From VXPQ01 sp965116435 (GTDB lineage: Bacteria > Bacteroidota > Rhodothermia > Rhodothermales > VXPQ01): 64,000 nucleotides of DNA. This document shows positions 33,472-44,200 of the stretch, in pieces. The notes beneath the pieces were generated by a model. It was not told the DNA's origin. It was given only the letters and a program-made list of their open reading frames with translations, and made no database searches. The stretch spans positions 1-64,000 of the forward strand of contig OZ220686.1 of NCBI GenBank assembly GCA_965116435.1, in the 5' to 3' direction. The translations under genes and the position numbers were made by a program. Each line of letters opens with the position of its first letter. Position 1 is the first letter of the stretch.

Positions 33472-34467
33472 ATGGCGGACATTCCGATACTGGACGAGGC
33501 GATTGGCTTTATCGATGCGCCGGTCGATCCCATGCTGAATCTGTTCGAGGAAATCGAGCGGATGAAACGGGACAAGAACGCCGTGCTCCTCGCGCATTAC
33601 TATCAGGAGCCGGACATCCAGGACATCGCCGATTACATAGGCGACTCGCTGGGCCTGGCCCGGCGGGCCGCTGCGACGGATGCGGACATCATCGTTTTCG
33701 CCGGGGTGCATTTCATGGCGGAAACGGCGAAAATCCTGAATCCCGGACGAAAAGTGCTGCTCCCGGACCTGAACGCCGGGTGTTCGCTTGCGGACTCCTG
33801 CCCGGCGCCCGAACTGGCCGCGTTCAAACGGCGCCACCCCGACCATCTCGTCGTGTCCTACATTAATTGCACGGCGGGCGTGAAGGCGCTTAGCGACATT
33901 ATCTGCACCTCGTCGAACGCCGCCCATATCGTGGCGTCCATCCCGGAAAGTCAGCCGATCCTTTTCGCCCCGGACCGCAATCTGGGACGGCACCTGGCCC
34001 GCGAAACGGGCCGGGACATGACGTTGTGGGAAGGGACCTGCATCGTCCACGAAACGTTTAGCGAACGCAAGTTGCTGGGCCTGAAAGTGCGCCATCCGGA
34101 GGCCCTGGTCCTGGCGCATCCCGAGTGCGAGGAAGCCGTGTTGCGGCATGCGGACCATATCGGGTCCACGACGTCTATCCTGCGCTTCGCCCGGGAAAGC
34201 CCCTGCGATTCGTTTATCGTGGCGACGGAGGAAGGCATTTTGCACCAGATGCGCAAGGATTGTCCCGACAAAACGTTCATTCCGGCGCCGCCGGAAAGCG
34301 GATGCGCGTGCAGTCGGTGCCCCCATATGCGGCTGAACACCATCGAAAAGCTCTACCTGTGTTTGCGCTTCGAGGAGCCCGAGATTCAGATGGAAGAGAC
34401 CTTGCGGCGGGCGGCGCTTCGCCCCATCGAGCGGATGATGGAAATGAGCGAGGGCGTGGGGACATGA
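33472..34467 (+). CDS. nadA: Quinolinate synthase NadA
   Basis: NadA condenses iminoaspartate with dihydroxyacetone phosphate to quinolinate in NAD biosynthesis and carries a 4Fe-4S cluster. The 331-residue protein shows VLLAHYYQEPDIQDIADYIGDSL, FAGVHFMAETAKIL, the Cys ligand in LLPDLNAGCSLADSCP, VSYINCTAGVKALSD, and the C-terminal Cys region CACSRCPHMRLNT. Length and ligands are complete. It marks the return to housekeeping genes right of the island. No nadB or nadC is adjacent. Confidence 0.96.
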   Translation: MADIPILDEAIGFIDAPVDPMLNLFEEIERMKRDKNAVLLAHYYQEPDIQDIADYIGDSLGLARRAAATDADIIVFAGVHFMAETAKILNPGRKVLLPDLNAGCSLADSCPAPELAAFKRRHPDHLVVSYINCTAGVKALSDIICTSSNAAHIVASIPESQPILFAPDRNLGRHLARETGRDMTLWEGTCIVHETFSERKLLGLKVRHPEALVLAHPECEEAVLRHADHIGSTTSILRFARESPCDSFIVATEEGILHQMRKDCPDKTFIPAPPESGCACSRCPHMRLNTIEKLYLCLRFEEPEIQMEETLRRAALRPIERMMEMSEGVGT

Positions 34468-34592
34468 CGGCGGGGCGGCGTTCGGGGAAGGTTGTGTTCG
34501 GCGGCCCGGATTCCTCGCGCCTGTATTTCTCGAACTCGCAGGACCGGTAAGGCGGGTAAGATCGGTAAAAGTGGTACAATTGGTTAAGACGT

Positions 34593-35447
34593 ATGGCGCG
34601 CATCGGCCCTTGGGAATTGCATACGATCGAGACCGGGCGTTTCGGCCTGGACGGGGGCGCCATGTTCGGCGTCGTGCCGCGGGCGTTGTGGGCGCGCCAT
34701 ATGCGCCCGGACGAAAAGAACCGCATCCGCCTGGCTGCACGGTGCCTGCTGCTGGAAGGGGAGGGGCGCCTTGTTCTCATCGACGCGGGCATAGGCGCGA
34801 AGGGCAACGAGAAGTTCGCCGACATCTACGCCCTTGATTACGGCCATTCGGAGCTGCACCGGTCGCTTCGGCAGGCGGGGTTCTGCGCGGCGGACGTGAC
34901 GGACGTGGTGTATACCCACCTGCATTTCGATCATTGCGGGGGCGGCACGGAGCACGGCCCGGCAGGCCCGGTTCCGACGTTTCCAAACGCCCGGTGCCAC
35001 ATACAGCGCGCGCACTGGGACTGGGCGCGGCGGCCGAACCCCCGCGAAGCGGTCTCGTTCATGAAGGAGAACATAGAACCGCTGGCGCAATCCGGGCAGG
35101 CGCAGCTGGTCGATGGGCCCGGCCGCCTCTTTCCAGGCGTGGATGTGCTGGTGGTCCACGGCCATACGGAGGCGCAGCAACTGGTGAAAATCTCCGACGA
35201 AGACCGGACGCTCGTATTCGCGGCGGATTTGTTTCCCACCGTGGCGCATGCGAAGGCCGTCTGGTCTACGGCGTACGATGTGCGCCCGCTCCTGACGCTG
35301 GAAGAGAAAGCGCGTTTCCTCGAGGACGCCGTCGAGGGGGGGTGGGATGTGTTTTTCGAGCACGATCCAGAAACGGAGGTGGCTACGCCTGTGCGTACCC
35401 CAAAGGGCATTGTCCTTGCCGAGGGCCGCCCGATGAATGATATATAG
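34593..35447 (+). CDS. MBL-fold metallo-hydrolase
   Basis: This 284-residue protein has the metallo-beta-lactamase signature: VYTHLHFDHCGG binds the first metals, a His follows at VVHGHTEAQQL, and Asp and His follow at VFAADLFPT and FFEHDP. It resembles quorum-quenching lactonase-type and other small-molecule hydrolases; the substrate is not predictable. It has no signal peptide, so it is cytoplasmic. It lies 126 bp downstream of nadA, with a GGTAA-rich tandem in between. Confidence 0.9.
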   Translation: MARIGPWELHTIETGRFGLDGGAMFGVVPRALWARHMRPDEKNRIRLAARCLLLEGEGRLVLIDAGIGAKGNEKFADIYALDYGHSELHRSLRQAGFCAADVTDVVYTHLHFDHCGGGTEHGPAGPVPTFPNARCHIQRAHWDWARRPNPREAVSFMKENIEPLAQSGQAQLVDGPGRLFPGVDVLVVHGHTEAQQLVKISDEDRTLVFAADLFPTVAHAKAVWSTAYDVRPLLTLEEKARFLEDAVEGGWDVFFEHDPETEVATPVRTPKGIVLAEGRPMNDI

Positions 35448-35456
35448 GGGATGTAC

Positions 35457-35494
35457 AGGATGCGCTGGCCGAAGCGGGCTGGATCAACGCATCC
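35457..35494. repeat. REP/MITE-like element, copy D
   Basis: AGGATGCGCTGGCC and GGCTGGATCAACGCATCC form an inverted pair with the family's AGGATGC terminus. It starts 9 bp after the MBL gene stop and could also act as a transcript-end hairpin. Confidence 0.5.
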
Positions 35495-35899
35495 CGTAGC
35501 CGTTTCGCGGAAACTTCACGGTATGGCGGATCAGGTATGGAGCATCGCAAGGGAACCTTGCCCGGGAGCGTTCGTTTACGGCGGATAAAGGGGGTTTTTG
35601 GCCCGGTTGCTGGACCGGTTTAACCTGTTGGACCGGTTTGAACAGTCAGCCTTGAACAACCAGCCCGATCGTTTTCGAAGCATTGCCTTGGTGCGGGTCC
35701 TGTTTCGACCGGTTTGCGCCGCTCCCTTCCATTGCTCTGCACGTATCGTTGCGTTTATCCATCTGAGCCTATCGACCTGCGACTGTTACGAAACCGGGCT
35801 GCTTTTCGCCCTCGTTCCCCCTACTTCTTATTCCCTTAATTTCGTAACAGCATGCTTTTCTGCGCCGCACAAGCGATTCGGCGCGGAAAGCAGGGTTTC
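35495..35899. other. Intergenic region upstream of the type IX block
   Basis: No gene is recognised. The motif GACCGGTTT occurs three times (near 35611, 35632 and 35707), the first two as a tight tandem. The stretch presumably holds the promoter of the porU-porV genes, but no convincing -35/-10 pair stands out. Confidence 0.4.
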
Positions 35900-38800
35900 A
35901 TGTACGTTCGGCTCGCGTTCCTGACGGTTTTACTGTGCTTTGCCTGGACGGGAATGTCCGCGGCGCAGCAGGTGGACATCCGCACGGTGGAGTCCTCCCC
36001 GGAGGGCCTCGTGGTGGAGGTCACGGTGGACTGGCCTGCCTCCATGCAGGAGATCGCCGATTCGCTGGGCCTCGAATCCTTTACGATTTCGTCGGGGCGC
36101 GCACTGTCTTTCGGGGTGTCGGTCGCGTCGGAAACGCTGCCGCTTCCCTCAAAGAATATGCCCGCCGTTTCGGTGCTTGCGTCCGCGTGGGACGAACTGG
36201 ACCTTCCCCCCGGGGATACGCTGGCGGCGGAAGAGGCAAGCGGCCCCGCGGCGTGGCTGGACGGACTGGGTGTGAGCCGCGGACGCGTCCTCGTGAACCT
36301 GAACGTGCGCCTGCTTGCGTACGAGGATGGATCGGTCCGGCGGTATCGGCAGGCGCGCCTCGCCGTTCGCTATGCCGGCGGCGGCGCTGGACAGGGGCTG
36401 AACGCCCGCCTTGCTTCGTCGCGCCAGGACGACAATCCGCACCTTGCCGTGACGGAAAGCGTACTGGCGGACGGCGTGGTCTACAAGATTCCCGTGTACA
36501 AGACGGGATTGTACCGGATAGACCGGGATTTTCTGGCCGCCCTGGCGGATTTTCCGTCCCCGGACGCCATCGACCCGGATCGCGTCGCGATTTACGGAAA
36601 CGGGGGCGCGCCCGTGCCGGCGCTTAATTCGGACCCCCGGATCGCGGACCTTGCGGAACAGCCTGCCTGGCGCTCGGGCGGCGGCGACGGGCGTTTCGAT
36701 GCGGGGGACGCCGTGATTTTCTATGGCAGAGGTCCGTACGGCTGGACGTACGAGGACGGGGAATGGGCGCATTACGTACATCCTTTTTCCAATGAAAATT
36801 ATTATTTCGTCAAGATACTGGACGAAGAGGCCGCTACGCCCGTCGCCGAACCGTTTCCCGCGCAGGGAAATTTCGGGCTGCACTCCGAGGCAGAAGGGCG
36901 CTACATGGTGGATTTCGACGAATTCATGTGGAGCAAATTGCATGGGACCGGACATACCTGGGTTTCCGCCACGATTCGCTCTGGAGAATCGCGCGTCCTG
37001 ATCGAGGATCTGACGCTGCCCGGGCGCATTGCGGGCCCCGTGCGGTACCGTGTGCGGATGGCTATCCGCTCCAACCCTGCGGATTCGGTGCGCTTCGAAT
37101 CCGACGGGACGTACGTGGGTTCGCTGCGGGCGCGGCGAGGGGTCTTGCTCAATAGCGAAACCGAGGATATCGCCGTGGCCGGAATCGCCGCGCTCGAACG
37201 GCATGCGGCGGCGGGCGTCCCCCTGAACCTTTCGATGCATCTGTACGGAGGGCCTACGGACGTGACGCAGGCCGCCGCGGACTGGCTTCGGATATTCTAC
37301 CCGCAACGTCTACAGGCCTTCGGCGACTCGCTGCATTTCAGTACGCCGCCCGGGCAGGCAGGCGCCTACGAATTTTCGCTGGAAGGGTTTACCGGCGCCC
37401 CGGTGGTGTGGGACGTGACGCATCCCGGTCAGGTGCGTCGTTTCGAGGCGCGTCAGGCCGGCAATGCGTGGCGCGTTCGGGTGCAGGTGGCCAACCCCTC
37501 CGTGCCGCTTGATTTGACGGCGTTTCGTCCGTCCGCCGCCCGGTCGCTTCCCGCAGAGAATGCGCAGCGCGTGGCGGCGCAGAACCTGCACGGCGTCAGC
37601 GGATACCCGGATTTCGTGATTATTACGCCCGAGATGTTTCGCGGTGCGGCGGAGGAGTTGGCGGCGCATCGTCGGCAGGATGGCCTCGACGTGCTGGTGA
37701 CGAATATTCGCACGATATACAATGAGTTTTCCGGAGGGCTTGCGGATATGCGCGGCGTCCGCGATTACCTGCGTTTTTTGTACGATCGGGGCAACGAAGC
37801 GGGGCAGCCTTTCCGGTACGCCCTGTTCTTTGGGGATGGACATTTCAATTATCGCAATCTGGGGGAGGAGACGATGCTTGAAAACTGGATTCCGCCGTAC
37901 GAAACGGAGAATTCGTTCGATCCGATCGCATCCTATTCCAGCGACGATTATTTCGGCTTGCTGGATCCGGAGGAAGGAATCTGGGAATGGCCCTCCGGGA
38001 ATGCTGCGTCGCGCGTGGTGAGTTCGGAACGCATGGATATCGGGGTTGGGCGTTTTCCCGTGCAGACGCTGGAAGACGCCGCGGTCGCGGTGGCCAAGAT
38101 CAAGCATTACGAAGACCCCGCGACCTACGGCCCCTGGCGCAACCGGTATCTTTTGGTGGCCGACGACGGATACAACGGGACGGCGTCGGTGAAAGAAGAT
38201 GCGCCGGATTTGCATACGCAGAACGCAGACGTGGTAGCCGAACTGCTGGCCGGGGAGTATCCGCAGATCGACCTGATCAAGGTGTACGGGGTTTCGTATC
38301 AACGGGAATTTTTGAGCTCGTGGCGGCTTCCCGGGGTCGAGAGCGATATCCAGAGCGAGCTGGACAAAGGGGTGCTGGTGATGAATTACAGCGGCCACGG
38401 CAAGGAAGACGGGTTGGCGCAGGAGAATATTTTTACGCTGGAAGACGCCGGGGAACTCCGCAATTACGACCGCATGCCGCTGTTCGTTACGGCCACCTGT
38501 TCGTATGGGTGGTGGGATTTGTCCGACGAACAGAGCGCGGCGGAAGTGTTGCTGCTCAACGAACAGGGCGGGGCGATCGCCCTGATGACGACGGTGCGCC
38601 TCGTCTATACGCATACGTCGCTTGACGACCTGAACGTGGGGCTGAACCGGGCGCTGAACCGGGCCTTGTTCAAACCTGCGGAGGACGGAGGGGCCCGTCG
38701 CCTGGGCGACGCCCTGCTCGAAGCCAAGAATTCGCGGGCGGGGTTGCAGGCCAACAACCGCAAGTTCAACCTGCTGGGCGATCCGACGATGCGGCTCGGC

Positions 38801-39922
38801 TATCCCGTTCCCGGCGCGGTGGTCGAGCGCGTGAACGGAACGCCGATTGCGGACATGCCTGCGATTCGGGCGCTGGACGAAATCATGGTCGAGGGGTATG
38901 TGCAGGCCCCGGACGGGACGGTGGATTCGGGGTTCGCCGGGGAGGCGCATGTGGTGGCGTTCGATGCGGTGCGGCGCGTTCGGGTGCCGGAGCGCCGCGC
39001 CATGCCCCGGGAGTATTATACGGTTCGGGAAGATTTGCTCTGGCGCGGCGTCGTGCCTGTGACCGCCGGGCGTTTTGCCGCTACGTTCGTGGCCCCGAAA
39101 GACATTTCTTACAGCAACGAACCCGGGCGTTTGAGCATCTATGTGCGCAATGCATCCCGACAGGTGGCCGGATTTACGGAGCAGGTGGTGGTTGGCGGGA
39201 CGGCGGCCACCTTGCCCAATGATCAGGCCGGGCCGGATATTTCCCTCTTCCTGAACGACACCACCTTCGTTTCCGGCGGCCTGACGCCGGCGTATCCCCG
39301 GCTTATCGTGAAGCTGCGCGACGACAGCGGCATCAACACGGTGGGGACGGGCGTGGGGCACGAAATGCTGCTTGTGGTCGATGACGACGAGCGTTCCGGC
39401 GTAGACATAGGCGGCCTTTTTGCAAGCGATCCCGGTTCGTTTCGGAGCGGGCGCGTCGAATATTCGTTCCGGGACTATTCGGATGCGCTGGCCGACGGGC
39501 CGCACTCGCTGTCGGTGCGCGCCTGGGACGTACTCAATAATTCGAATATGGCCTCGCTGGATTTCGTGGTCGCCTCCACGGAGGACGTTGTGCTGGACAA
39601 TGTGTATAACTACCCGAATCCGACGAGCGGGCAGACCCGGTTCGTATTCGAGCATAATCAGCCGTCGGGCACGGCGGCCTCGGTGCAGGTGCGCATCTAC
39701 GCCTTGTCCGGGCGCCCGGTTCGGACCATTGACACGGACGAAGCGTTGCCTTCCGGGGTGCTGGCCGCCGGGCCCGTACACGTGCCATGGGACGGACGGG
39801 ACGAGGATATGAACCTCCTCGCCTCGGGCATTTATCTGTACAAGGTGCGCGTACGCGTGGACAACCCGTACGGGGGGCGTTCCGTGTCCGAACGCATAGA
39901 AAAACTGGCTGTTATTCGATAG
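35900..39922 (+). CDS. porU: Type IX secretion C25-family sortase, PorU-like
   Basis: PorU removes the C-terminal sorting signal from secreted cargo and attaches the cargo to the cell surface. The ATG at 35900 (preceded by AGCAGGG) gives about 1340 residues with a signal peptide (MYVRLAFLTVLLCFAWTGMS). The C25 caspase-like domain has the catalytic His in VLVMNYSGHGKEDG (about residue 832) and the Cys in FVTATCSYGWWDLS (about 866). A C-terminal domain with NVYNYPNPTSGQTRFVFEH and SGIYLYKVR follows, ending KLAVIR. That sorting-like end is usual for PorU itself. porV follows after 45 bp, as in other type IX loci. Confidence 0.92.
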   Translation: MYVRLAFLTVLLCFAWTGMSAAQQVDIRTVESSPEGLVVEVTVDWPASMQEIADSLGLESFTISSGRALSFGVSVASETLPLPSKNMPAVSVLASAWDELDLPPGDTLAAEEASGPAAWLDGLGVSRGRVLVNLNVRLLAYEDGSVRRYRQARLAVRYAGGGAGQGLNARLASSRQDDNPHLAVTESVLADGVVYKIPVYKTGLYRIDRDFLAALADFPSPDAIDPDRVAIYGNGGAPVPALNSDPRIADLAEQPAWRSGGGDGRFDAGDAVIFYGRGPYGWTYEDGEWAHYVHPFSNENYYFVKILDEEAATPVAEPFPAQGNFGLHSEAEGRYMVDFDEFMWSKLHGTGHTWVSATIRSGESRVLIEDLTLPGRIAGPVRYRVRMAIRSNPADSVRFESDGTYVGSLRARRGVLLNSETEDIAVAGIAALERHAAAGVPLNLSMHLYGGPTDVTQAAADWLRIFYPQRLQAFGDSLHFSTPPGQAGAYEFSLEGFTGAPVVWDVTHPGQVRRFEARQAGNAWRVRVQVANPSVPLDLTAFRPSAARSLPAENAQRVAAQNLHGVSGYPDFVIITPEMFRGAAEELAAHRRQDGLDVLVTNIRTIYNEFSGGLADMRGVRDYLRFLYDRGNEAGQPFRYALFFGDGHFNYRNLGEETMLENWIPPYETENSFDPIASYSSDDYFGLLDPEEGIWEWPSGNAASRVVSSERMDIGVGRFPVQTLEDAAVAVAKIKHYEDPATYGPWRNRYLLVADDGYNGTASVKEDAPDLHTQNADVVAELLAGEYPQIDLIKVYGVSYQREFLSSWRLPGVESDIQSELDKGVLVMNYSGHGKEDGLAQENIFTLEDAGELRNYDRMPLFVTATCSYGWWDLSDEQSAAEVLLLNEQGGAIALMTTVRLVYTHTSLDDLNVGLNRALNRALFKPAEDGGARRLGDALLEAKNSRAGLQANNRKFNLLGDPTMRLGYPVPGAVVERVNGTPIADMPAIRALDEIMVEGYVQAPDGTVDSGFAGEAHVVAFDAVRRVRVPERRAMPREYYTVREDLLWRGVVPVTAGRFAATFVAPKDISYSNEPGRLSIYVRNASRQVAGFTEQVVVGGTAATLPNDQAGPDISLFLNDTTFVSGGLTPAYPRLIVKLRDDSGINTVGTGVGHEMLLVVDDDERSGVDIGGLFASDPGSFRSGRVEYSFRDYSDALADGPHSLSVRAWDVLNNSNMASLDFVVASTEDVVLDNVYNYPNPTSGQTRFVFEHNQPSGTAASVQVRIYALSGRPVRTIDTDEALPSGVLAAGPVHVPWDGRDEDMNLLASGIYLYKVRVRVDNPYGGRSVSERIEKLAVIR

Positions 39923-39967
39923 CCAACCATCCTTTCCATCGAAACCTTTCCTATCAGGGAGCGAATC

Positions 39968-41167
39968 ATGCAGTCATTCAACGAAAGCAGCAGGCATATG
40001 GACATACGACGAAAGGGGCTTGTTGCGGCGACGCTCATGGCCTTTTTGGCGTTGGCCGCCGGGCCGGCGGCGCATGCGCAGGTGGGCGGCGCCGCGGTGG
40101 TTTTCTTGCAGATAGAGCCGGATAGTCGCTCGGCGGGCATGGGCAACGCCGGCGTCGCCGTGGCGGACAATGTCAATGCGATTTTCTGGAACCCGGCGGG
40201 CCTGGCCCGGCAAGAGGGCACGGAAATTTCGCTCACCCATTCCACCTGGCTTCCGGAGTTCAATGCCGGGCTGTACTACGAATATCTGACGGCCAAGCAT
40301 CGGGTGGACGGCATTGGCACCTTCGGGGCGCATGTGACGTATCTGAACCTTGGCGAACACGAAGGGCGCGACGCCCAGAACAACCCCACGGGCACGTTCA
40401 CGTCGTACGACGCGGCGACGGGCATTTCCTACGGGACGAATGTGCTGAAGAATCTGTCGCTGGGCACGGGCGTCCGCATGATTTATTCCAACCTGGCGCC
40501 GGGGCAAAGCGTGGGCGCGCAGGAAACGCGTGCGGGCGTAACGCTGGGGTTCGATTTCGCCGCCTTGTACAGCGTTCCCCGCATCCAGGCCGGAGGCACG
40601 GACATTGGCGTCAACCTCGGGTTCAACCTCGCCAACATGGGCCCGAAGATTCAGTATTCGGATCAGGGCCAGGCCGACCCCATTCCCCAGAATCTTCGGA
40701 TGGGGTATGCGGTTACGTTCGATTTCGACGAGTACAACAAACTGACGCTTACGCAGGATTTTAATAAAACGCTGATTCGCGTTCAGGCTGAATCGAATGC
40801 ATGCGGCGCGGATGGCGCACGTACGTCGGATCCGTTTTACAAGGCGCTTTTTTCCGGCTGGCAGCCCATCAAGGTGCGTACCAACGCCACCAATAGCGAG
40901 GGCGATCCTACCTGCAAGACGCTCAATGCATTAGATCAAATGACGATCAGTTCGGGGTTCGAGTACTGGTACCGGAGCCTGTTCGCCATTCGCTTCGGAT
41001 ATTTTTACGAAAATCCGTATTTCGGGAACAGAAAGTTTCTGACGTTTGGTTCGGGCATTCGGTGGAACATCGTCGGGGCCGACTTTTCGTACATCTACGC
41101 CCTCGAGGAAAACCACCCGCTGGCGAACACCATGCGGTTTTCGCTTCTTGTAAACTTCCTGCGCTAA
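39968..41167 (+). CDS. porV: Type IX secretion outer-membrane protein PorV (LptO)
   Basis: PorV is a FadL-like beta-barrel that carries cargo from the SprA channel to PorU. The 399-residue protein has a signal peptide (RRKGLVAATLMAFLALAAG, cleavage near HAQ). Family motifs are SRSAGMGNAGVAVADNVNAI, FWNPAGLA, FTSYDAATGISYG and the C-terminal barrel strand TMRFSLLVNFLR ending in an aromatic/Arg. The ATG at 39968 is preceded by AGGGAG. It sits between porU and a sorting-domain protein, so sortase, shuttle and cargo are neighbours. Confidence 0.93.
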   Translation: MQSFNESSRHMDIRRKGLVAATLMAFLALAAGPAAHAQVGGAAVVFLQIEPDSRSAGMGNAGVAVADNVNAIFWNPAGLARQEGTEISLTHSTWLPEFNAGLYYEYLTAKHRVDGIGTFGAHVTYLNLGEHEGRDAQNNPTGTFTSYDAATGISYGTNVLKNLSLGTGVRMIYSNLAPGQSVGAQETRAGVTLGFDFAALYSVPRIQAGGTDIGVNLGFNLANMGPKIQYSDQGQADPIPQNLRMGYAVTFDFDEYNKLTLTQDFNKTLIRVQAESNACGADGARTSDPFYKALFSGWQPIKVRTNATNSEGDPTCKTLNALDQMTISSGFEYWYRSLFAIRFGYFYENPYFGNRKFLTFGSGIRWNIVGADFSYIYALEENHPLANTMRFSLLVNFLR

Positions 41168-41239
41168 GCGTTGCCGGCGTTTGTTTTATGTGAGCCGTAT
41201 ATGGCGATGGCGAGGATGCGCATGATCGGCGGCGAAGCG

Positions 41240-44200
41240 ATGCGGCGCCTGCTGTTTGTTGCGTGTGTCTGGGCGGGAATCGGGTTGCCTGCGCCGGGGC
41301 ATGCGCAGGAGGTTTCCGGGCCGCTCCGGAGGCCCGCTGCGCCCGAATACGACGTGGTGGCGCTTCGGGTGGAATTTCAGCCCGACACGACCCGTTTTTC
41401 GACCGGCGACGGCACGTTTGCGGGGGATCCGTATCAGGGCATAGCGCCCCTTGTGGACCCGCTGCCCCACGACGCGGCCTATTTCGAGGCGCATCTGGCC
41501 TTTCTCGAAGACTATGTGGGGCGGGTTTCGGACGGCAAAACGGTTGTGCGCACGCACCTGATCCCGGAGGTGGTGCGGCTGTCCCGGCCGATGGGGGCCT
41601 ATGCGCCTGTGGGGCCCGACGCCGATAGCGACGCCGAGCGCGCCAAGCTGGCCCGCATGGTGCACGAAGCCTGGACGCTGGCCGGGGAAACGATTGAGTT
41701 TGACATGAGCCGGTTTGCGCCGGGGCGTACGGCGCTGTTGCTGTTCCATGCCGGGGTGGGGCGGGACGTCGAATTATCCGGCACCACGCTGGACCGAACG
41801 CCGGAAGATTTGCCCTCCATTTTTTTCGATGCGAACATGTTGCGTCGGCTTGGGGCGGACGGCGCGACGTTTCACGGGTTCCCCATCGACCACGCCATGA
41901 TCGTTCCGCGCACCGAAACGCGGCCTGGGACGCGTGATGTGTTTACCGGCGAGCGGTATCTGCTGGAGCTTTCCATCAATGGTCTGCTGGCGGCCAGTTT
42001 TTTCAATTTTCTGGGCGCGCCGGACCTGTTCGATACGGAAACAGGGGAAAGTGCGATCGGGCCGTTCGGCCTGATGGATGGGCTGGGCATTTTTGCGTAC
42101 GGCGGCCTGCTGCCGCCCGAACCGATGGGGTGGACCAAGTATTTTCTGGGCTGGACGGACCCGGTGGATATGGCCGGGAATGGGCCGGAAACTGTGCGCC
42201 TTCGCGCCGCCTCGCTGCCGGAATCTTCCGACCTGGGCCGCGTGCTTGTTTCGGACGCAGAATATTTTCTGGTGGAGAATCGGTTTCGGGACCCGGAAGG
42301 GGATGGGTTGCGGTTGCGCGTGTTCAAGGACGGCAAGACGATCGAGCAGCATGTGCCGCTCGGCGATTCGCTGTTCAACAGCCGAACGCTGCAAGGCTTT
42401 GCGGGGGGCGTGGTGACGGGCGCGGACGGATACGACTGGGCGCTGCCGGGCGGCCTGGATAGCGATGGGAAGGCCTTGAATGGCGGCGTGTTGATATGGC
42501 ATGTGGACGAGCGGCGGTTGCGCGCCGCGCTGGGGAATCGCGCGGTCAATGCGGGCGAGCTCCGTGCCATCGACCTGGAGGAAGCGGACGGGCCGCAAGA
42601 TATCGGCTACCCGTCGGGCGGGTTGTTTGGTCATGGGCGGCATCTGGGCACGCCGTACGACTTTTTCTACGAAGGCAATTCGTACGGTCCCCGGGACGGT
42701 CCGCCCTTGTACCAGAATCGCTTTGGCCCGGATACGTATCCGGGAAGCGAAACGAACGCGGGGGGGCCGAGCTTCGTGGTCCTGGAGTCGTTTTCCGCGC
42801 CCGCCGCAGACATGTCGTTCGTATACCGTCGAGAGGCGGTAGGCGGCGCGGCGTCCCTTGATGCGCCGGCGCTGCAGGCCTTGCAGGGGGCGCTGGAGGC
42901 GGCGCCTGCGGGTTCGGGACTGGTGACTACGGAGGATTATTTGTTGCTGCACGGGCAGGATAGCGTGGCGGTGGCCGCCTGGGGAGATGCGGCGCCGATC
43001 GGGCGCGTTCCTTCCCTTGCGCCGCCCGCCGCGGCGCCGGGCAACCGCATGGCGACGTTCGAGTGCGGCATGGACGACCGGGCGGAGCGTTGCGCTATTG
43101 TCGTGCGAACCCTTGGGAAGCCCTTCGACGCGCCCGAATCGGTGCTGGAAATGCCGCCCGACGTGGGCGCGGGGCGTCCGGTTTCGCCGGTCGTCCATGT
43201 GTCGGGGCCGGACGGCGAGGCCTGGCATGTGCTTGTGGAAAGCGAGGAGGGCGTCGTGCATGTGCAGGCGTCCGCCTCGGGGGTACGGTCGGTTTCCGGC
43301 GGGTTCGGGACGGCGGTGGGGCTTGCGGCATGGCGCGGAGCGGGCGGGACAGCGCCCGTGGCGTTCGAATCCGGGGGCGTCGAAATCGGGGCAACGGTCT
43401 GGACCTATACGATAGATGCCGGGGCGGATACCGGCGTTCCGGTGGTGGGCCGGGATCCTGCGGGCAGCATGGCGGCGCTTCCGCTCGTCGAAACCGGGGA
43501 ACTCTTGCTGTGTGCGCCGGGCGGCGTAACGCGCCGGATCGATGTGCGGGCCGCCGCGGCGACTACCGGGCGGGCGGGCCGAGGCGTACTTTCGCGCTAC
43601 CCGGTGCTTGCGGATATGGATGGAGACCACCGCCTCGACGTGCTGGCGGCCATGGATTCTACAGTGTTCGCCTTTACGCAATCCGGCGTGCTGGCGGCCG
43701 GATTTCCCGTTACGTTTCCGGCGCGCATCGCGTCGCAGCCGCTGGTGTTCCGGTTTGAAGGGGACGAGGCGTGGACGGTGCTTGCGGCCGCCGCCGATGG
43801 CTATGTGTATGCTGCGCGCGCAGACGGAGGCCCGGCGGGGCCCTTCCCGCTGGAAGTGGGCGAGGCCGTCCATGCGACGCCGCTCCTCCTCGACGATCGC
43901 CTCCTTGCCGTGTCTTCGACCGGCTTCGTGAAAGGCTGGCGACTGCCTTCCGCCCCGGAAATATGGTGGGGGACGTTGTATGGTTCGGGGGCGCGGCACA
44001 GCTTCGTTGCGCTGGAGGCGCCGTCCGATGCGCCCGCGCCGGACGGACTCATCGACGCCCGCGAGACCTATAACTGGCCCAATCCGATCGAAGGCGGCGT
44101 GACGCACTTGCGCATTCGCACGTTCCGGGACGCCGAGGTGCGCGTAACGATTCTGGACGCAGGCGGCGCCCGGGTGGGCGCTGTGGACATGGGGAACGTG

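Noticed and set aside
37310..39781. Very long minus-strand frame inside porU
   Set aside because: It is a GC-driven shadow frame without motifs, rich in Arg, His and Pro, while the plus strand encodes a full C25 protein.
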